A stretch of 64,000 bases of DNA from Streptomyces panaciradicis (lineage in GTDB: Bacteria > Actinomycetota > Actinomycetes > Streptomycetales > Streptomycetaceae), in NCBI RefSeq assembly GCF_023516615.1, contig NZ_JAMGBF010000034.1, positions 62,001 through 126,000 of the forward strand. Direction: 5' to 3'. A program made the translations under genes and the position numbers. The notes under the pieces were generated by a model. It ran no database searches and was not told where the DNA came from. It saw nothing but the letters and a program-made list of their open reading frames with translations. Below are positions 33,153-43,124 of this stretch, piece by piece; the stretch's first letter is position 1; every line of letters begins with the position of its first letter.

Positions 33153-34961
33153 GTGGCACTCGACAGTCTGAAACTCAGCGACGCTCTCGCGGACGTCGCT
33201 TCCGGCGCGTTACAGCTCCCAGACTTCCAACGTGAGTGGAAGTGGGACGACGAGCGCATCAGGGCCCTCATCGCGACAGTGACACTCGACTATCCGCTCG
33301 GCGTGGTGATGGCGCTGCAGACCAACGGCACGTCACTGTTCCGCACCCGGACGCTCAAGGGGGCCGAGGATGCGCAGGCCAGGGTGCCCGAGCTCCTGCT
33401 GCTCGACGGACAGCAGCGCCTGACCTCCCTCTTCCAGGCACTCCACCGCGATCGTCCGGTCGAGACAGTGGACGCGCGGGGGAAGGAGCTGAGGCGCTGG
33501 TACTACATCGACATCGAGAAGGCCATCGGGACGCCGGCCGACCGCGACGACGCCATCGTCTCCGTGCCGGAAGACAAGATCCTCAAGACCGGCTTCAACC
33601 GCAGGGAAGTCGTGGACCTCAGCACCGTCGAAGGCGAGTGCGGGGCCGGCTACTTCCCGCTCCACTTCGTTTTCGACACGGAGCGGGTGAACGACTGGCA
33701 CCAGGAGTTCGTGAAGGTCGACGTCACGAACTGGGGGCTGTGGGGTCAGTTCCAGGTCCACGTACTGAACCGCATGCAGTCGTTCCAGGTCCCGATGATC
33801 AAACTTGCGGCTTCCACGACCATGGACGCGGTCTGCGCGGTGTTCGAGCGGGTCAACACCGGTGGTGTGCCGCTCAACGTCTTCGAACTGCTGACAGCCA
33901 CGTACGCGGGTAACCAGGAGTACGTGGCACAGCACGGCGACTACTACAAGCTCCCGGACGTCTGGTTCGACATCAAGAAGAGCCTGGCCTCGTCGTACCC
34001 CGTGTTCGGACGCATGGAGGCCGGCGTCGAGGACGGACTCAGCAGCAGTGACTTCCTCCAGGCCGTGGCACTCGTCCGCACCTGGGAACGTAAGCGGCAG
34101 GAGCCGCGTGCTGCCGTCTCGTGCAAGCGCCGTGACCTGCTGGAACTACCGCTCACCGACTTCAGCCTGTTGGCTCCCCGCGTGGCTGAGGCTTTCGAGT
34201 GGGTCGGAGCATTTCTGGAGCGCCAGTGCATCGTGCGCGCCCCCGATCTGCCGTATCGCACGCAGCTCGTACCCTTGGCCGCCGTACGCACCATCCTGGG
34301 CGAGGAGACCGACAGCGAGGCAGCCGACGACCTGCTCACGCAGTGGTTCTGGTGCGGTGTCCTCGGCGAGATGTACGGCGGTTCGACGGAGAGCCGCTTC
34401 ACCCGCGACGTGGAACAACTCATCGAGCGGCTGCGGGGCAACACGGAGGTGATTCCCGACACTATCGCCGAGGCGGCCTTCCTGGACGATCGGCTGGACA
34501 CGCTCAGCACTCGCAACAGCGCCGCCTACAAGGGCATTTACGCCCTCCTGGTCAAGCAGGGGGCGGTCGACTGGTACTTCACCGAAGCACCCCTGAATGC
34601 CGCGCGACTGGCCGAGTACAGCGTGGAGGTGCGCCAGATCTTCCCGAAGGCATGGATCGACAAGAACCAGCCCTCCTACAGCGGCAGGGCGAACTCGATC
34701 GTCAACAAGACGCCGCTGTCGCTGCGGGCCAGCAAAAGCATGGGCGGATCGCCGGCGGGTTATCTCAAGACGCTCGCACTTGAGTCGGGCATGCGCCTCG
34801 AGTGGTTCGACGACGTCGTTGCCACGCATCTGGTGGACCCTGCCGCATTGCACGCAGGCGACTTCGAGCAGTTCTACCAGAGCAGGGCGAAGCAGCTGCT
34901 GGAGCTGGTCATGTCGGCCATGGGCAAGCGCACCGTCTTCCGCGACACGAAGGCCGGGTGA
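33153..34961 (+). CDS. DUF262 (GmrS/ParB-like) protein in BREX locus
   Basis: The product is 602 aa. The N-terminal DUF262 domain has the usual marks LPDFQREWKWDDERIRAL (about residues 21-38), YPLGVVMALQ and LLLDGQQRLTSLFQALH (about 80-96). FERVNTGGVPLNVFELL (about 230) completes the module seen in GmrS and in the N-half of BrxU. The C-terminal 350 residues are helical and carry no HNH (DUF1524/GmrD) motif, so a nuclease partner is missing or replaced. I chose GTG 33153 after GGGAAGA, because the upstream frame to 33048 runs through the promoter. The CBS-HEPN gene starts one base after its stop, so the two form an operon opposite to the BREX genes around it. I infer an accessory anti-phage module. 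Confidence 0.82.
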   Translation: MALDSLKLSDALADVASGALQLPDFQREWKWDDERIRALIATVTLDYPLGVVMALQTNGTSLFRTRTLKGAEDAQARVPELLLLDGQQRLTSLFQALHRDRPVETVDARGKELRRWYYIDIEKAIGTPADRDDAIVSVPEDKILKTGFNRREVVDLSTVEGECGAGYFPLHFVFDTERVNDWHQEFVKVDVTNWGLWGQFQVHVLNRMQSFQVPMIKLAASTTMDAVCAVFERVNTGGVPLNVFELLTATYAGNQEYVAQHGDYYKLPDVWFDIKKSLASSYPVFGRMEAGVEDGLSSSDFLQAVALVRTWERKRQEPRAAVSCKRRDLLELPLTDFSLLAPRVAEAFEWVGAFLERQCIVRAPDLPYRTQLVPLAAVRTILGEETDSEAADDLLTQWFWCGVLGEMYGGSTESRFTRDVEQLIERLRGNTEVIPDTIAEAAFLDDRLDTLSTRNSAAYKGIYALLVKQGAVDWYFTEAPLNAARLAEYSVEVRQIFPKAWIDKNQPSYSGRANSIVNKTPLSLRASKSMGGSPAGYLKTLALESGMRLEWFDDVVATHLVDPAALHAGDFEQFYQSRAKQLLELVMSAMGKRTVFRDTKAG

Positions 34962-34962
34962 G

Positions 34963-36021
34963 GTGCTCGTGCTCCGGACACCTCCCGATGATGAGCTGCT
35001 GGCGTTCAAAGGCCGGCGCGTACCTCTCATCGAGCTGCTGACCTGCTTCAACACCCGGTTCCGCAACGACCAGGCAATCCTGCTCATCGAGCAGCGGCTG
35101 AAGGAAGTCGGTCTCGCGACCCTGCCGTACTTCGCCACCTGCGGCAGCCAGTCCGAGATCCACATCGTCGCCCAGGGATCCGCAGCGACGGGTGACGGGG
35201 ACGGCGCGGACGAGGAGCAGGAGGACGAGGCCGGGCTGCTGCCCGGTGCGCTGCCGCAGCAGCCCTTTCGTGTCGGTGACCTTCCGAGCGCCCACGCCGG
35301 GGTCGACTCGGTCACCTCTGCCTCGGACCTCACCGAGGCGACCTACATCATGCACACGAAGAACTACTCCCAGGTCCCGGTCCTGGAGGACCAGTACACG
35401 GTGACCGGTGTCGTCACCTGGCGCTCGGTGGCCAAGATGTACGGCACAGGGGCGACCGTGGCGTTGGCCAACGCGATTGTGGAGGACCCGCCGGTCGCGC
35501 ATGCCCACGACGACTTCTTCGCCATGCTCCCCAATGTCTGCGAGCACGGATATGTGCTGGTCAGAGCCCACAACGGGCGAATCAGCGGCATCGTCACGGC
35601 CACGGACATCACCCAGCGCTTCGACGCCACGGCGTGGCCGTTCTTCGTCGTGGGCGAGATCGAACTCCGGTTGCGCAAGTGCCTTGGTGCAAAGCTGAGC
35701 GAGGACGCCATCCGCAAGGTGCAGCGGAACGACAACAAGACAGGGAAGATCACGGACCTCACATTCGGCCAGTACGTGATACTCCTCGATGGTGACCAGC
35801 GGAACAAGAACGGACAGCGACTGGAACAGAAGTGCGCTGAGGCGGACCAGAACTGGCAGGCTCTCGGCTGGTCCGGAGTGAACCAGGTCCAGTTCGTGCA
35901 CCAGCTCAACCGGGTGCGCAACATCCGGAACCAGATCGCGCACTTCGACGCGGAGCCGCTGTCGCCACAGCGGAGCGAGGAACTGCGCCAGTTCGTGGGA
36001 CTGCTGCGCCAGCTCACCTGA
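34963..36021 (+). CDS. CBS-pair protein with C-terminal HEPN (Swt1-like) domain
   Basis: The product is 352 aa. The first 65 residues have no clear domain. An acidic stretch (GDGDGADEEQEDEAG) leads to a tandem CBS pair at about residues 95-225 (FRVGDLPSAHAGVDSVTSAS and VLVRAHNGRISGIVTATDIT). Such modules bind adenosyl nucleotides. The C-terminal 125 residues start WPFFVVGEIELRLRKCLG and end with VRNIRNQIAHFD. RNQIAH fits the R-N-x3-H motif of HEPN RNases, and the whole resembles the Swt1-type HEPN domain. So nucleotide sensing may gate RNA cleavage. GTG 34963 begins two bases after the DUF262 stop. The link to DUF262 and the HEPN assignment are my inference from motif and layout. Confidence 0.7.
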   Translation: MLVLRTPPDDELLAFKGRRVPLIELLTCFNTRFRNDQAILLIEQRLKEVGLATLPYFATCGSQSEIHIVAQGSAATGDGDGADEEQEDEAGLLPGALPQQPFRVGDLPSAHAGVDSVTSASDLTEATYIMHTKNYSQVPVLEDQYTVTGVVTWRSVAKMYGTGATVALANAIVEDPPVAHAHDDFFAMLPNVCEHGYVLVRAHNGRISGIVTATDITQRFDATAWPFFVVGEIELRLRKCLGAKLSEDAIRKVQRNDNKTGKITDLTFGQYVILLDGDQRNKNGQRLEQKCAEADQNWQALGWSGVNQVQFVHQLNRVRNIRNQIAHFDAEPLSPQRSEELRQFVGLLRQLT

Positions 36022-36029
36022 CGAACGGC

Positions 36030-36064
36030 GAGCCGGTCCTGGATATCACCTCCAGGACCGGCTC
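36030..36064. terminator. Bidirectional terminator hairpin
   Basis: Perfect 14-base arms (GAGCCGGTCCTGGA and TCCAGGACCGGCTC) flank a 7-base loop between the convergent ends of the CBS-HEPN gene and pglZ. It insulates the cargo pair from the BREX operon on both strands. Confidence 0.88.
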
Positions 36065-36076
36065 ACGGTCCTCTGC

Positions 36077-38980
36077 TCAGCTCAGTTCGAACTGGTCCCG
36101 CAGCAGTCCGGTGTGCAGTCGTAGGGTTCGCCCGTCCGGCAGTGTTTCCAGTACCTGGACACCGTCGTGGTTGAGCAACTGCCGTAGCACGGCCGCGAAG
36201 CCGTCGGCCGGCCGGTTCGCGGGCAGCCCGACACGCTGGGCCAGAGCAGTCATCGGCAGCGTGCCGCCGGCGTCCAACAGGGCAAGTACGGCCTTCTCCA
36301 CTCGCACGAGATCCGGTTTGCGGGCGAGCAGCTGCACCTGTGCCGTGAAGACCTCGGACCGGAGGAACGCCTCGACCAGGGCATCGCTCGGAGAGACGGG
36401 AGCTACGGAGAGCAGGGCTCCGTCCTCGGACTCCGCGGGGACGAGGGCCACATCGAACAGAGCCTCGTGGCTCCTGGCGAGTTCCGCCTCGTTCTTGCTC
36501 CGCTTGGCGGGCTTCTTCGATGCCGGTGCCGGAACCGCGGCGGCCTGAGGACGCGGAGACTGCTCCTGTGCCTGCGGGGTCAGTGACCACCAGCTCGGCT
36601 GCTGGTTCCCCAGCTCCCGCCAGCCGCTCGGCGGCTTCGCCCCGAAGGGCAGGAAGGCCAGCACCGGGATGGCGAACTCGGCCAGGGACGCTCCACCGTG
36701 ATAGCCGGCCTTGCGAGACGTGTAGCGGGTGTCGGCGTCCCAGAGCGCGACGATCTCGCTCTCCGGTTCCGGGTCGAGAACCCGAGGGCCCTTCAGCACG
36801 ATTTCCTGCTCCACGAGCGGACCTCCTGGGCCGCGGTGCCGCGCGGACCGCACATCCTCGGCGTCCACCCGAGCCGACCGTCGATCGACGACATGGCCGT
36901 GGTCGCTGGTGAGGATCACCGCTCGGCCCTGGTCCGCGGCAGACCGAAGCAGTGCGCGCAGCCCTCCTATGTCGGACAACCGCCAGGCACCGTCACCGAG
37001 TTTCTGCTCGGAGGCCAGCCGGTCGTCCACGGTGTTGAGGACCACCGCCACATGCGTACGGTCGCCGACGAGCGCCTCGTGCAGCTCGGGCCCGAACGGC
37101 TCACCACTGGTCCCGGCGCGCAGATCGTCCTTGTGGAAGACCGCCACGTCCTCCCCGCCCCAGAAGCGGTGAGCGGGGAACAGCCTCTTCTCGTCGGCCT
37201 GCGTGCCCTTCATCAGCCGTGCTGCGAAGAGCGAGGTCCGCGACACAGAGGTGACCGTGGGGAGCGCGGCTGCCATCGCGCGGCGCCGCGGAGCGTCCTT
37301 CGCTCCGGGCAGCGGGTCGTACTCGACCCAGTGCTCGCGCAGTTGCTCGCCGAGCTCGGCGGCGACGGCGGCGCTCATGCCGTCGAGCACGAGGAGCAGC
37401 ACTCTGCGCTCTCCGGCCTTCACGACCGGGGCGACGACCTCGGGGAGGAACGTCTCCACGGCCGGCATCGAGCCGGGACCACGGTCGGTCGCCGCCCGGG
37501 CGGCGAGCACCTGGGCGAAGTGCCGGTCGATCTCGCGTCGGCGGTCGCGCGCCGAGGTGCACAGAGCGTCGTACGCGGACCGGAGCGCCGGATCGGGATC
37601 GCCCCCGGACTCGATGTGTTCCAGTGCCAGGTCCACCCAGCCCGTCTCGGTGACGTGACGGGCGATGGCATCCGCCACCGTGCGGGTCTCTACCGGCGGG
37701 TCGGTCGCGAGCCAACGTGCCAGCCGCTGCGCCATGCGTGCCCGCTCGATACGGACGCTGTAGTCGGGATCCCGGGCGAGCCGGTGTCGGCTGAGGGCCT
37801 TCACCGCGGCTGTGATCCGCTCGGGGCCGCCGCTCGACAGCGCCTCGCCGACAGCGGTGAAGCGTGCTTCAAGTCCTGCCGCCAGTACGGGACTCGTCCC
37901 TGCAGCCCGCTCCGCCCCGAACTGGCGCGCAAGGGCGGCCGCCCGGTCGAGAACGAACCCGGTCAGCCGCCGGGCCTCCGCCGCCGTTTCGTCACTGTCC
38001 GACCGTCCCGTCAGCAGCAGGGCGGAGACGAACTCCTCGCAGGACCGTCCGAAGGCCGTAGCGAGGGCGTCCAGATGCTCACCCTCGGCGGGCGGCTCCT
38101 CTCCGAACCAGCGCTCGGCCCGCCCCCGGGCCCGGTAGTCCTCCGCGTCCGCAACGGCGTCGACGGGCCCCCACAGCGCCGCGCAGACCAGCCCGAACGC
38201 GACGGCGTCCGGCCCGTGTTCGGCCGTCACGAGGGCGAGCAGGGCCTGTCCCGCGCGCCCGGCCTGCTCCTCTTCGCCGAGGAACTGCACGAGCCCGGCT
38301 CGCTCGGGCGCTCGCAGCGCCAGGAGCCGTTCCGGGCCGCCAGGTACGAGAGACCACCGCAGCAGGGTGTGGATGTCCAGTTCGTCACCGGCTCCCGCCG
38401 CGGAGCGGGAGATTTCGGCGTCCGGGTCGTAGCGGCCGATTCCCAGCCGGCGCAGGGCGAGCGAGGTCAGTGCCTCGCGCCGCGACAGGACACCGCCCGC
38501 CAGCTTCGGCCATCCGCCGTGCGGGGGAGCGGCGTCCAGCAGGGCCTCGGCAGCCCAGTTCTCCTCGAACAGCCGGTGGTCGGAGGCGCCGGCACCGAAA
38601 GCCTCCCGTACGACGTCCCAGGTGTCGACGGCGTTGACCCGCTGCCGGTGCACCTTGGCCAGCAGATCGGGCCCGAGTTCGGCCTCCTCGCGGTCGGTCA
38701 GTACCACCAGCACGTCGGGCCCGGTGGCCGACGGCTTCTGGTGTGCGAGGAGCAGCTCGTACACGCCGAGGGGAGAGGGCGCCGCCGCGACCGTGGCCCG
38801 CCGCTGCTCACCCCACGGCAGCTCGTTGGGGCCGTCCCAGGAGGGCGCGGCCCGCAGCAGCACGACCCTGCGCTTGTCCGGCTTGAGGCCGGGCTGCGAC
38901 GCCAGGTACTGGGTGATGGTCGCGGCGTTGAGCCGTACCGCGCTGGTGGTGGTCACGGCCGCTGTACTCACTGTTGCCAC
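36077..38980 (-). CDS. pglZ: BREX-2 alkaline-phosphatase-like protein PglZ
   Basis: The product is 967 aa with a PglZ domain of the alkaline phosphatase fold. The metal-binding Asp is in [16 protein letters not shown] (about residue 530), Thr/Ser lie in [15 protein letters not shown], and Asp and His in [12 protein letters not shown] (about 693). [12 protein letters not shown] is also typical. The C-terminal 150 residues after a Pro/Ala/Lys-rich linker form a separate winged-helix-like tail. I chose GTG 38980, preceded by GGAGAGGGT, instead of an ATG at 39016 that lies inside pglY. PglZ is present in all BREX types and is needed for defence and methylation in those studied. It follows pglY by 25 bases. 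Confidence 0.92.
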   Translation of the reverse strand: MATVSTAAVTTTSAVRLNAATITQYLASQPGLKPDKRRVVLLRAAPSWDGPNELPWGEQRRATVAAAPSPLGVYELLLAHQKPSATGPDVLVVLTDREEAELGPDLLAKVHRQRVNAVDTWDVVREAFGAGASDHRLFEENWAAEALLDAAPPHGGWPKLAGGVLSRREALTSLALRRLGIGRYDPDAEISRSAAGAGDELDIHTLLRWSLVPGGPERLLALRAPERAGLVQFLGEEEQAGRAGQALLALVTAEHGPDAVAFGLVCAALWGPVDAVADAEDYRARGRAERWFGEEPPAEGEHLDALATAFGRSCEEFVSALLLTGRSDSDETAAEARRLTGFVLDRAAALARQFGAERAAGTSPVLAAGLEARFTAVGEALSSGGPERITAAVKALSRHRLARDPDYSVRIERARMAQRLARWLATDPPVETRTVADAIARHVTETGWVDLALEHIESGGDPDPALRSAYDALCTSARDRRREIDRHFAQVLAARAATDRGPGSMPAVETFLPEVVAPVVKAGERRVLLLVLDGMSAAVAAELGEQLREHWVEYDPLPGAKDAPRRRAMAAALPTVTSVSRTSLFAARLMKGTQADEKRLFPAHRFWGGEDVAVFHKDDLRAGTSGEPFGPELHEALVGDRTHVAVVLNTVDDRLASEQKLGDGAWRLSDIGGLRALLRSAADQGRAVILTSDHGHVVDRRSARVDAEDVRSARHRGPGGPLVEQEIVLKGPRVLDPEPESEIVALWDADTRYTSRKAGYHGGASLAEFAIPVLAFLPFGAKPPSGWRELGNQQPSWWSLTPQAQEQSPRPQAAAVPAPASKKPAKRSKNEAELARSHEALFDVALVPAESEDGALLSVAPVSPSDALVEAFLRSEVFTAQVQLLARKPDLVRVEKAVLALLDAGGTLPMTALAQRVGLPANRPADGFAAVLRQLLNHDGVQVLETLPDGRTLRLHTGLLRDQFELS

Positions 38981-39005
38981 ACCCTCTCCGCCTGCTGCCT
39001 TCCGC

Positions 39006-42000
39006 TCATTCCACAACCCGCCAGCTGATCTCGATCTCCGCGTCCGGCTCGGCAGCCGCCAGTTCGGCCAGTTCGGCCTTCAACTCGGCCAGCGCACGGG
39101 AGGCCGTGGTCCGGCCCCCGCCCGAGCGGCGTCCCGCACGTCGTCCGCCGTCGGTGCCAGGGTGGGTGGAGGGCACAGGCGGCCGGCTGGCGTCGGTGCT
39201 CAGGCTGATCGCGTCGGGCTTGGTGAGAGGTTCGGCCGGCGTGGGCGCGGCGTACGCCCTGCGCGGGTCGGCGGTGGGTGCCTGGCTGCGCTCGATGACG
39301 GCGACGATGGCGCGCCGTGCCTCCCGCAGCGCCTCCTTGAGGTCCTTGGTGCGCTGATCGACACGGGCCGCGCCGCGCAACTCCTCCAGCACCGCCTCGC
39401 CCTGCGGCCCGTAGTTGGGCGCGAGCTTGAGCATGTCCCAGGCCGCGGTGGCCAAGGCAGCCGCGACGGGCTCGGCCTGCTTGATCGACGCACCGTACCG
39501 GCTCGTCGGCACGTCGCCGAGATCGAAACCGGCGAAGGCGGAGATGACCTGCTTGGCCGCGGCGGAACCGCCACCCGGCCCCTGATCCAGCCCGCGCAGT
39601 TCGTCCAGCAGGTCCCGGGCCCGGCGGGCGATCGCCAGCCGGCCGGCCTCGTCGGTGCCGTCCAGACCGAGCAGCGTCGCGTGCTTCTCCAACTGCGCCA
39701 CCAGGTCGGCCGCGTGCGGCTGGTAGGTGCGGGCCCGCTCGGTGATCCGCCGGGCGAACTGCCCGACCATCCGGCCCCGGCGCAGCCTGGGCGGTTCCTC
39801 CCCGAAGATCTCCCAGTAGCGGCGCCCCGCCTCTTCCCAGACGTTCTCCTCCGGCAGTGGCTGGGAACGCAGCGCGTCCTGCGGCTTGATCGCCGACAGC
39901 TCGGGCGAGGGGTCGAGCAGCGCACCGGCCCGTACCCAGACCCGGTCGTCCATCTCCGCGTACGACGCGATCACCAGATGGGCGAGGAACGGCTCCAGAC
40001 CCATCGGCGCGGGACGGTCGATCCACTCGGTGAGCTGCACGACGCTGAGGTCACCGGGACCGGCCTCCCCGCGCGCCTGGAGGGCGAAGTGCTCCGGCCA
40101 GCGAGTGGAGAGCCGGAAGTACGCCTCCTTCTGCTGGCCGAGCCCCAGCGGCGCGGCGATGCGCCGCATGAGCGGACGCTCCTTGGCCGGGATCTCGGCC
40201 TGCCGTTCACCGGCCTCCGCGGCGGCCCGGATGTACCCGAACACTGCCCGCGCGTCGGCGAGCCGGACGACGGTACCCGTGCCTTCGGGATCGAAGTCCG
40301 GATGCGCGGGGAACTGGTGGGCCAGCAGCTTGCCCGCCACATGCCGGGCCGCGTCGTGCAGGGACTGCCCGATGGAGACGCGCAGTTCCGGCACGTCTGG
40401 CAACGGCTCCAGGTGCTCGTTGAAGTCCGGGTTGACATCGCCCGGCTTCTTGGCCGCAAGACCGTAGGCCTGCTTGAAGGCCGCCTTCACCGTCTTGGTC
40501 AGCGTCTCGCGCTGGTCTTCCAGCAGTGCCTTGGCGCGGGCCCGGTTGTCGGCGTTCAGGTGCTGCGCGTAGCTGGTGTCGAAGCGCCGCTGGTCGGCGA
40601 GGGCGTAGTGGATGACGACCAGCCGCTGGAAGTCCTGGAAGCGGCCGGCGGACAGATGGGTGGGAATCCATCCCACAGTCCGTGGCCGGTTCCCGGGAAG
40701 CCGGCGGAGCTCGGCCATGCGGTTGGCGTCCTCGCGCGGCCCGTACTCGCCCTCGTCGTACGGCAGATCGATGATCATCCGCCACAGCCCGTCCTGGCTG
40801 GGCGCGAAGTCGTGGTCCTGCAGGTCGTCGTGGTCGGCGATGTTGCCGAAGATGACCTCCACCGTGCGGTTCGAGCCGCGCCAGACGAACTTCAGCTCGT
40901 CCGCGGTGAGCCGTTCCTGGAGGTCGATGCCCAGCTCTTCGGCGAGGAGCCGCTTGGCGAGTGAGCGGCGGTTGGCCCGGTTGTTGTTGACGTTGGCGTT
41001 GGCGATGACGGAGTCCACGTCCACGCCGGCCAGCTCGAGCCGTACGCCCGGGTTGACCTTGGTGCCGGTGGGCTTGATCTCCGCGAAGCGCGCCGCCCAC
41101 TCGTCGACCTTCGACTGGATCGCGCCGACCTCCGCGCCCGGGATCGGGGAGATGACCGAGCCGTGGTTGAGGGCCGCGAGCCGCCGGATCGTCAGGTCCC
41201 GCAGCGCGGGCACACTGGGCGCCAGCGCGGACAGCAGGAGCGTGCACATCAGCCGGTCGTCGCCCACGAACGCCTTGCACCGCTGGACGAGCCCCTGATC
41301 GGTGACGGTCTCGCGGCGGTGGCGGTAGCGCTCGATGTCCTCCTCGGTGACGTCGTACATCGCCAGGAGATACGGCCGCAGCTTGGTGCGGTACAGCTTG
41401 TCCGCGGCCTGGAACTCCACCTTCAGACTGTCGACGAACGGCCGGTCGCCGCCGTCGGCGATGACCGGGTAGAGGTCGCCGAGCGGGATGAGCTGCTCCA
41501 GCGTCGCGTCGTCGCGATGATCGGCCAGCAGCTGGCCCATCAGCTTCAGACCGGTACGGGAGCGCTGCAGCGCCGACGAGATGTGGACCAGGGTGTCCAT
41601 GAACGAAGGGGAGAAGGGATACGTCAGCCGGAACGACGCCTCGTCGGCGCCGGTCGTCCCCTCGTCGGAGCCCAGCAGCACGTCCCACACCTGCGGCCCG
41701 ACCCGCTTGATCTTCGCGAACGCCGCGTCGAGCTTGGCGGCGGCCTCCGCGTCCTTGGGCCTCAAGAGGCGGGCATGGGCGATCTGGGGGAGGTTGCGGT
41801 CCTCCAGCGTGATCTTGTCGAAGCGCCCGGACGCCAGGTTGAGACTGTCCTGGATCGCGGTCTCGGCCGCCCCGGAGACCTCCTGGCCGACCAGCTCCCG
41901 CAGATCGCGCTGCCGTGCGATGAACGACACGATCGGGATGGCGCGGCGGGAGTCCGCGCCCTCCACGAAGTTGGTGATCTTGTCGGCTTCGCGGGAGACG

Positions 42001-42932
42001 AACTTCTGGTCGTGGATGCGGTTGGCGAGCCAGAGGATCAGCTCGTCCATGAAGAGGATCAGCCCGTCGTACTTCAGCGACTTGGCATGCTCGGCGATGA
42101 CGGCGAGGCCGGCGTCGAGCGAGATGAAGCCGTGCTCGTCCTCGGCGGCGTTCTTCGCGAAGCCGGGGAACCAACTGGTGCTCGCGTCGTGCACCAGCTT
42201 GGCGCGCAGCTCGGCCGGGGTGGTCGGGTTGACCAGGTTGAGGTTGACCTCGGCGCCGTCCAGCTCCTCGGCGGCGAGGGCGGTGTCGAGGAGCGCCGGG
42301 GTCCAGGCGAAGGAGTCCCCCCACTCGTCGTCGGTATCGACGGGGTCTCCGTCGGCCGCGGCTCCGGCAAGCCCTTCGATGAACTTGTCGTCGCCCATAC
42401 GATCCCGCAACGCGCGGATGTCCGCGAAGAGGGAGTCGGTCCGGTAGACCTGCGGCGTGGGCGCATCGGAATGCAGCGCCTTGACGTGACTGACGTACCC
42501 GCCGAGCACCCGCTGCTCCAGGGACTTGGCCCCGAGCATGTGGTACGGCACGAGCAGGAACCGCTTCCCGTCGGTGCTCAGCCATTCGTGCTTGGCCAGC
42601 ACCGGATCGAAATCGGCCCGGGCGCGCGCGGCCTCGTCGCCCCGGAGCAGGGCGTGCAGCACGGCCATGAAGTGCGACTTACCGGAACCGAACGAGCCGT
42701 GCAGATACGCGGCCTTCGACGTCTGCCCGTCCAGCGCGGTCTTGATCAGACTCAGCGCCTCGTCGAAGTTCTCGAGAAGGCGCTCGGTGACGACGTAGTC
42801 CCGCAGCGCCCGTTCAGCGCCCTCCGGGGTGACGGCCTCGGCCAGCTTCAGGACGAAGTCCGACGTGGAGATGGACGTCTTGATGTCGATGACATCGCGG
42901 AGGAGGGGGGCCGTGGCGGCGGTCGGGGCCAT
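39006..42932 (-). CDS. pglY: BREX-2 large ATPase PglY (BrxC-like)
   Basis: The product is 1308 aa. Walker A is [16 protein letters not shown] (about residue 80) and Walker B is [15 protein letters not shown] (about 294). The region [17 protein letters not shown] helix, the [16 protein letters not shown] segment and [12 protein letters not shown] further on are as in the S. coelicolor Pgl ATPase family (DUF6079). The last 130 residues are low-complexity and end with an acidic helix plus [10 protein letters not shown]. It is the type 2 counterpart of BrxC and is thought to use ATP in phage recognition or in loading the methyltransferase. Its ATG at 42932 follows AGGAG 13 bases upstream. A cargo block of four genes separates it from pglX. 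Confidence 0.92.
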   Translation of the reverse strand: MAPTAATAPLLRDVIDIKTSISTSDFVLKLAEAVTPEGAERALRDYVVTERLLENFDEALSLIKTALDGQTSKAAYLHGSFGSGKSHFMAVLHALLRGDEAARARADFDPVLAKHEWLSTDGKRFLLVPYHMLGAKSLEQRVLGGYVSHVKALHSDAPTPQVYRTDSLFADIRALRDRMGDDKFIEGLAGAAADGDPVDTDDEWGDSFAWTPALLDTALAAEELDGAEVNLNLVNPTTPAELRAKLVHDASTSWFPGFAKNAAEDEHGFISLDAGLAVIAEHAKSLKYDGLILFMDELILWLANRIHDQKFVSREADKITNFVEGADSRRAIPIVSFIARQRDLRELVGQEVSGAAETAIQDSLNLASGRFDKITLEDRNLPQIAHARLLRPKDAEAAAKLDAAFAKIKRVGPQVWDVLLGSDEGTTGADEASFRLTYPFSPSFMDTLVHISSALQRSRTGLKLMGQLLADHRDDATLEQLIPLGDLYPVIADGGDRPFVDSLKVEFQAADKLYRTKLRPYLLAMYDVTEEDIERYRHRRETVTDQGLVQRCKAFVGDDRLMCTLLLSALAPSVPALRDLTIRRLAALNHGSVISPIPGAEVGAIQSKVDEWAARFAEIKPTGTKVNPGVRLELAGVDVDSVIANANVNNNRANRRSLAKRLLAEELGIDLQERLTADELKFVWRGSNRTVEVIFGNIADHDDLQDHDFAPSQDGLWRMIIDLPYDEGEYGPREDANRMAELRRLPGNRPRTVGWIPTHLSAGRFQDFQRLVVIHYALADQRRFDTSYAQHLNADNRARAKALLEDQRETLTKTVKAAFKQAYGLAAKKPGDVNPDFNEHLEPLPDVPELRVSIGQSLHDAARHVAGKLLAHQFPAHPDFDPEGTGTVVRLADARAVFGYIRAAAEAGERQAEIPAKERPLMRRIAAPLGLGQQKEAYFRLSTRWPEHFALQARGEAGPGDLSVVQLTEWIDRPAPMGLEPFLAHLVIASYAEMDDRVWVRAGALLDPSPELSAIKPQDALRSQPLPEENVWEEAGRRYWEIFGEEPPRLRRGRMVGQFARRITERARTYQPHAADLVAQLEKHATLLGLDGTDEAGRLAIARRARDLLDELRGLDQGPGGGSAAAKQVISAFAGFDLGDVPTSRYGASIKQAEPVAAALATAAWDMLKLAPNYGPQGEAVLEELRGAARVDQRTKDLKEALREARRAIVAVIERSQAPTADPRRAYAAPTPAEPLTKPDAISLSTDASRPPVPSTHPGTDGGRRAGRRSGGGRTTASRALAELKAELAELAAAEPDAEIEISWRVVE

Positions 42933-43124
42933 CTCTGTCTCGCGTCTCCTGTTTTCCGTGTACTGCGTCTACGTCCACCGGGCAGCGCGGCGCGTCCCCC
43001 CGTCGACCGGAACGGCGTGCGATGCCCGCACCGCACGCTGCTCCGGAAGCACCGTCCGCCACGGTTCACCCATGTGGGGACGGTCTCCGATCGTATCGGG
43101 CGTCTCTGACATGGGGGAGGGAGC

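Noticed and set aside
34597..34962. Extension of the CBS-HEPN frame upstream into the DUF262 gene
   Set aside because: The extra residues are a frame-shifted copy of DUF262 coding sequence. GTG 34963 just after the DUF262 stop fits an operon.
36698..39028. Plus-strand frame of 776 codons opposite pglZ
   Set aside because: Shadow of pglZ, which has catalytic residues in the other frame.
38622..40964. Plus-strand frame of 780 codons opposite pglZ and pglY
   Set aside because: It spans two minus-strand genes with clear motifs and shows no domain of its own.
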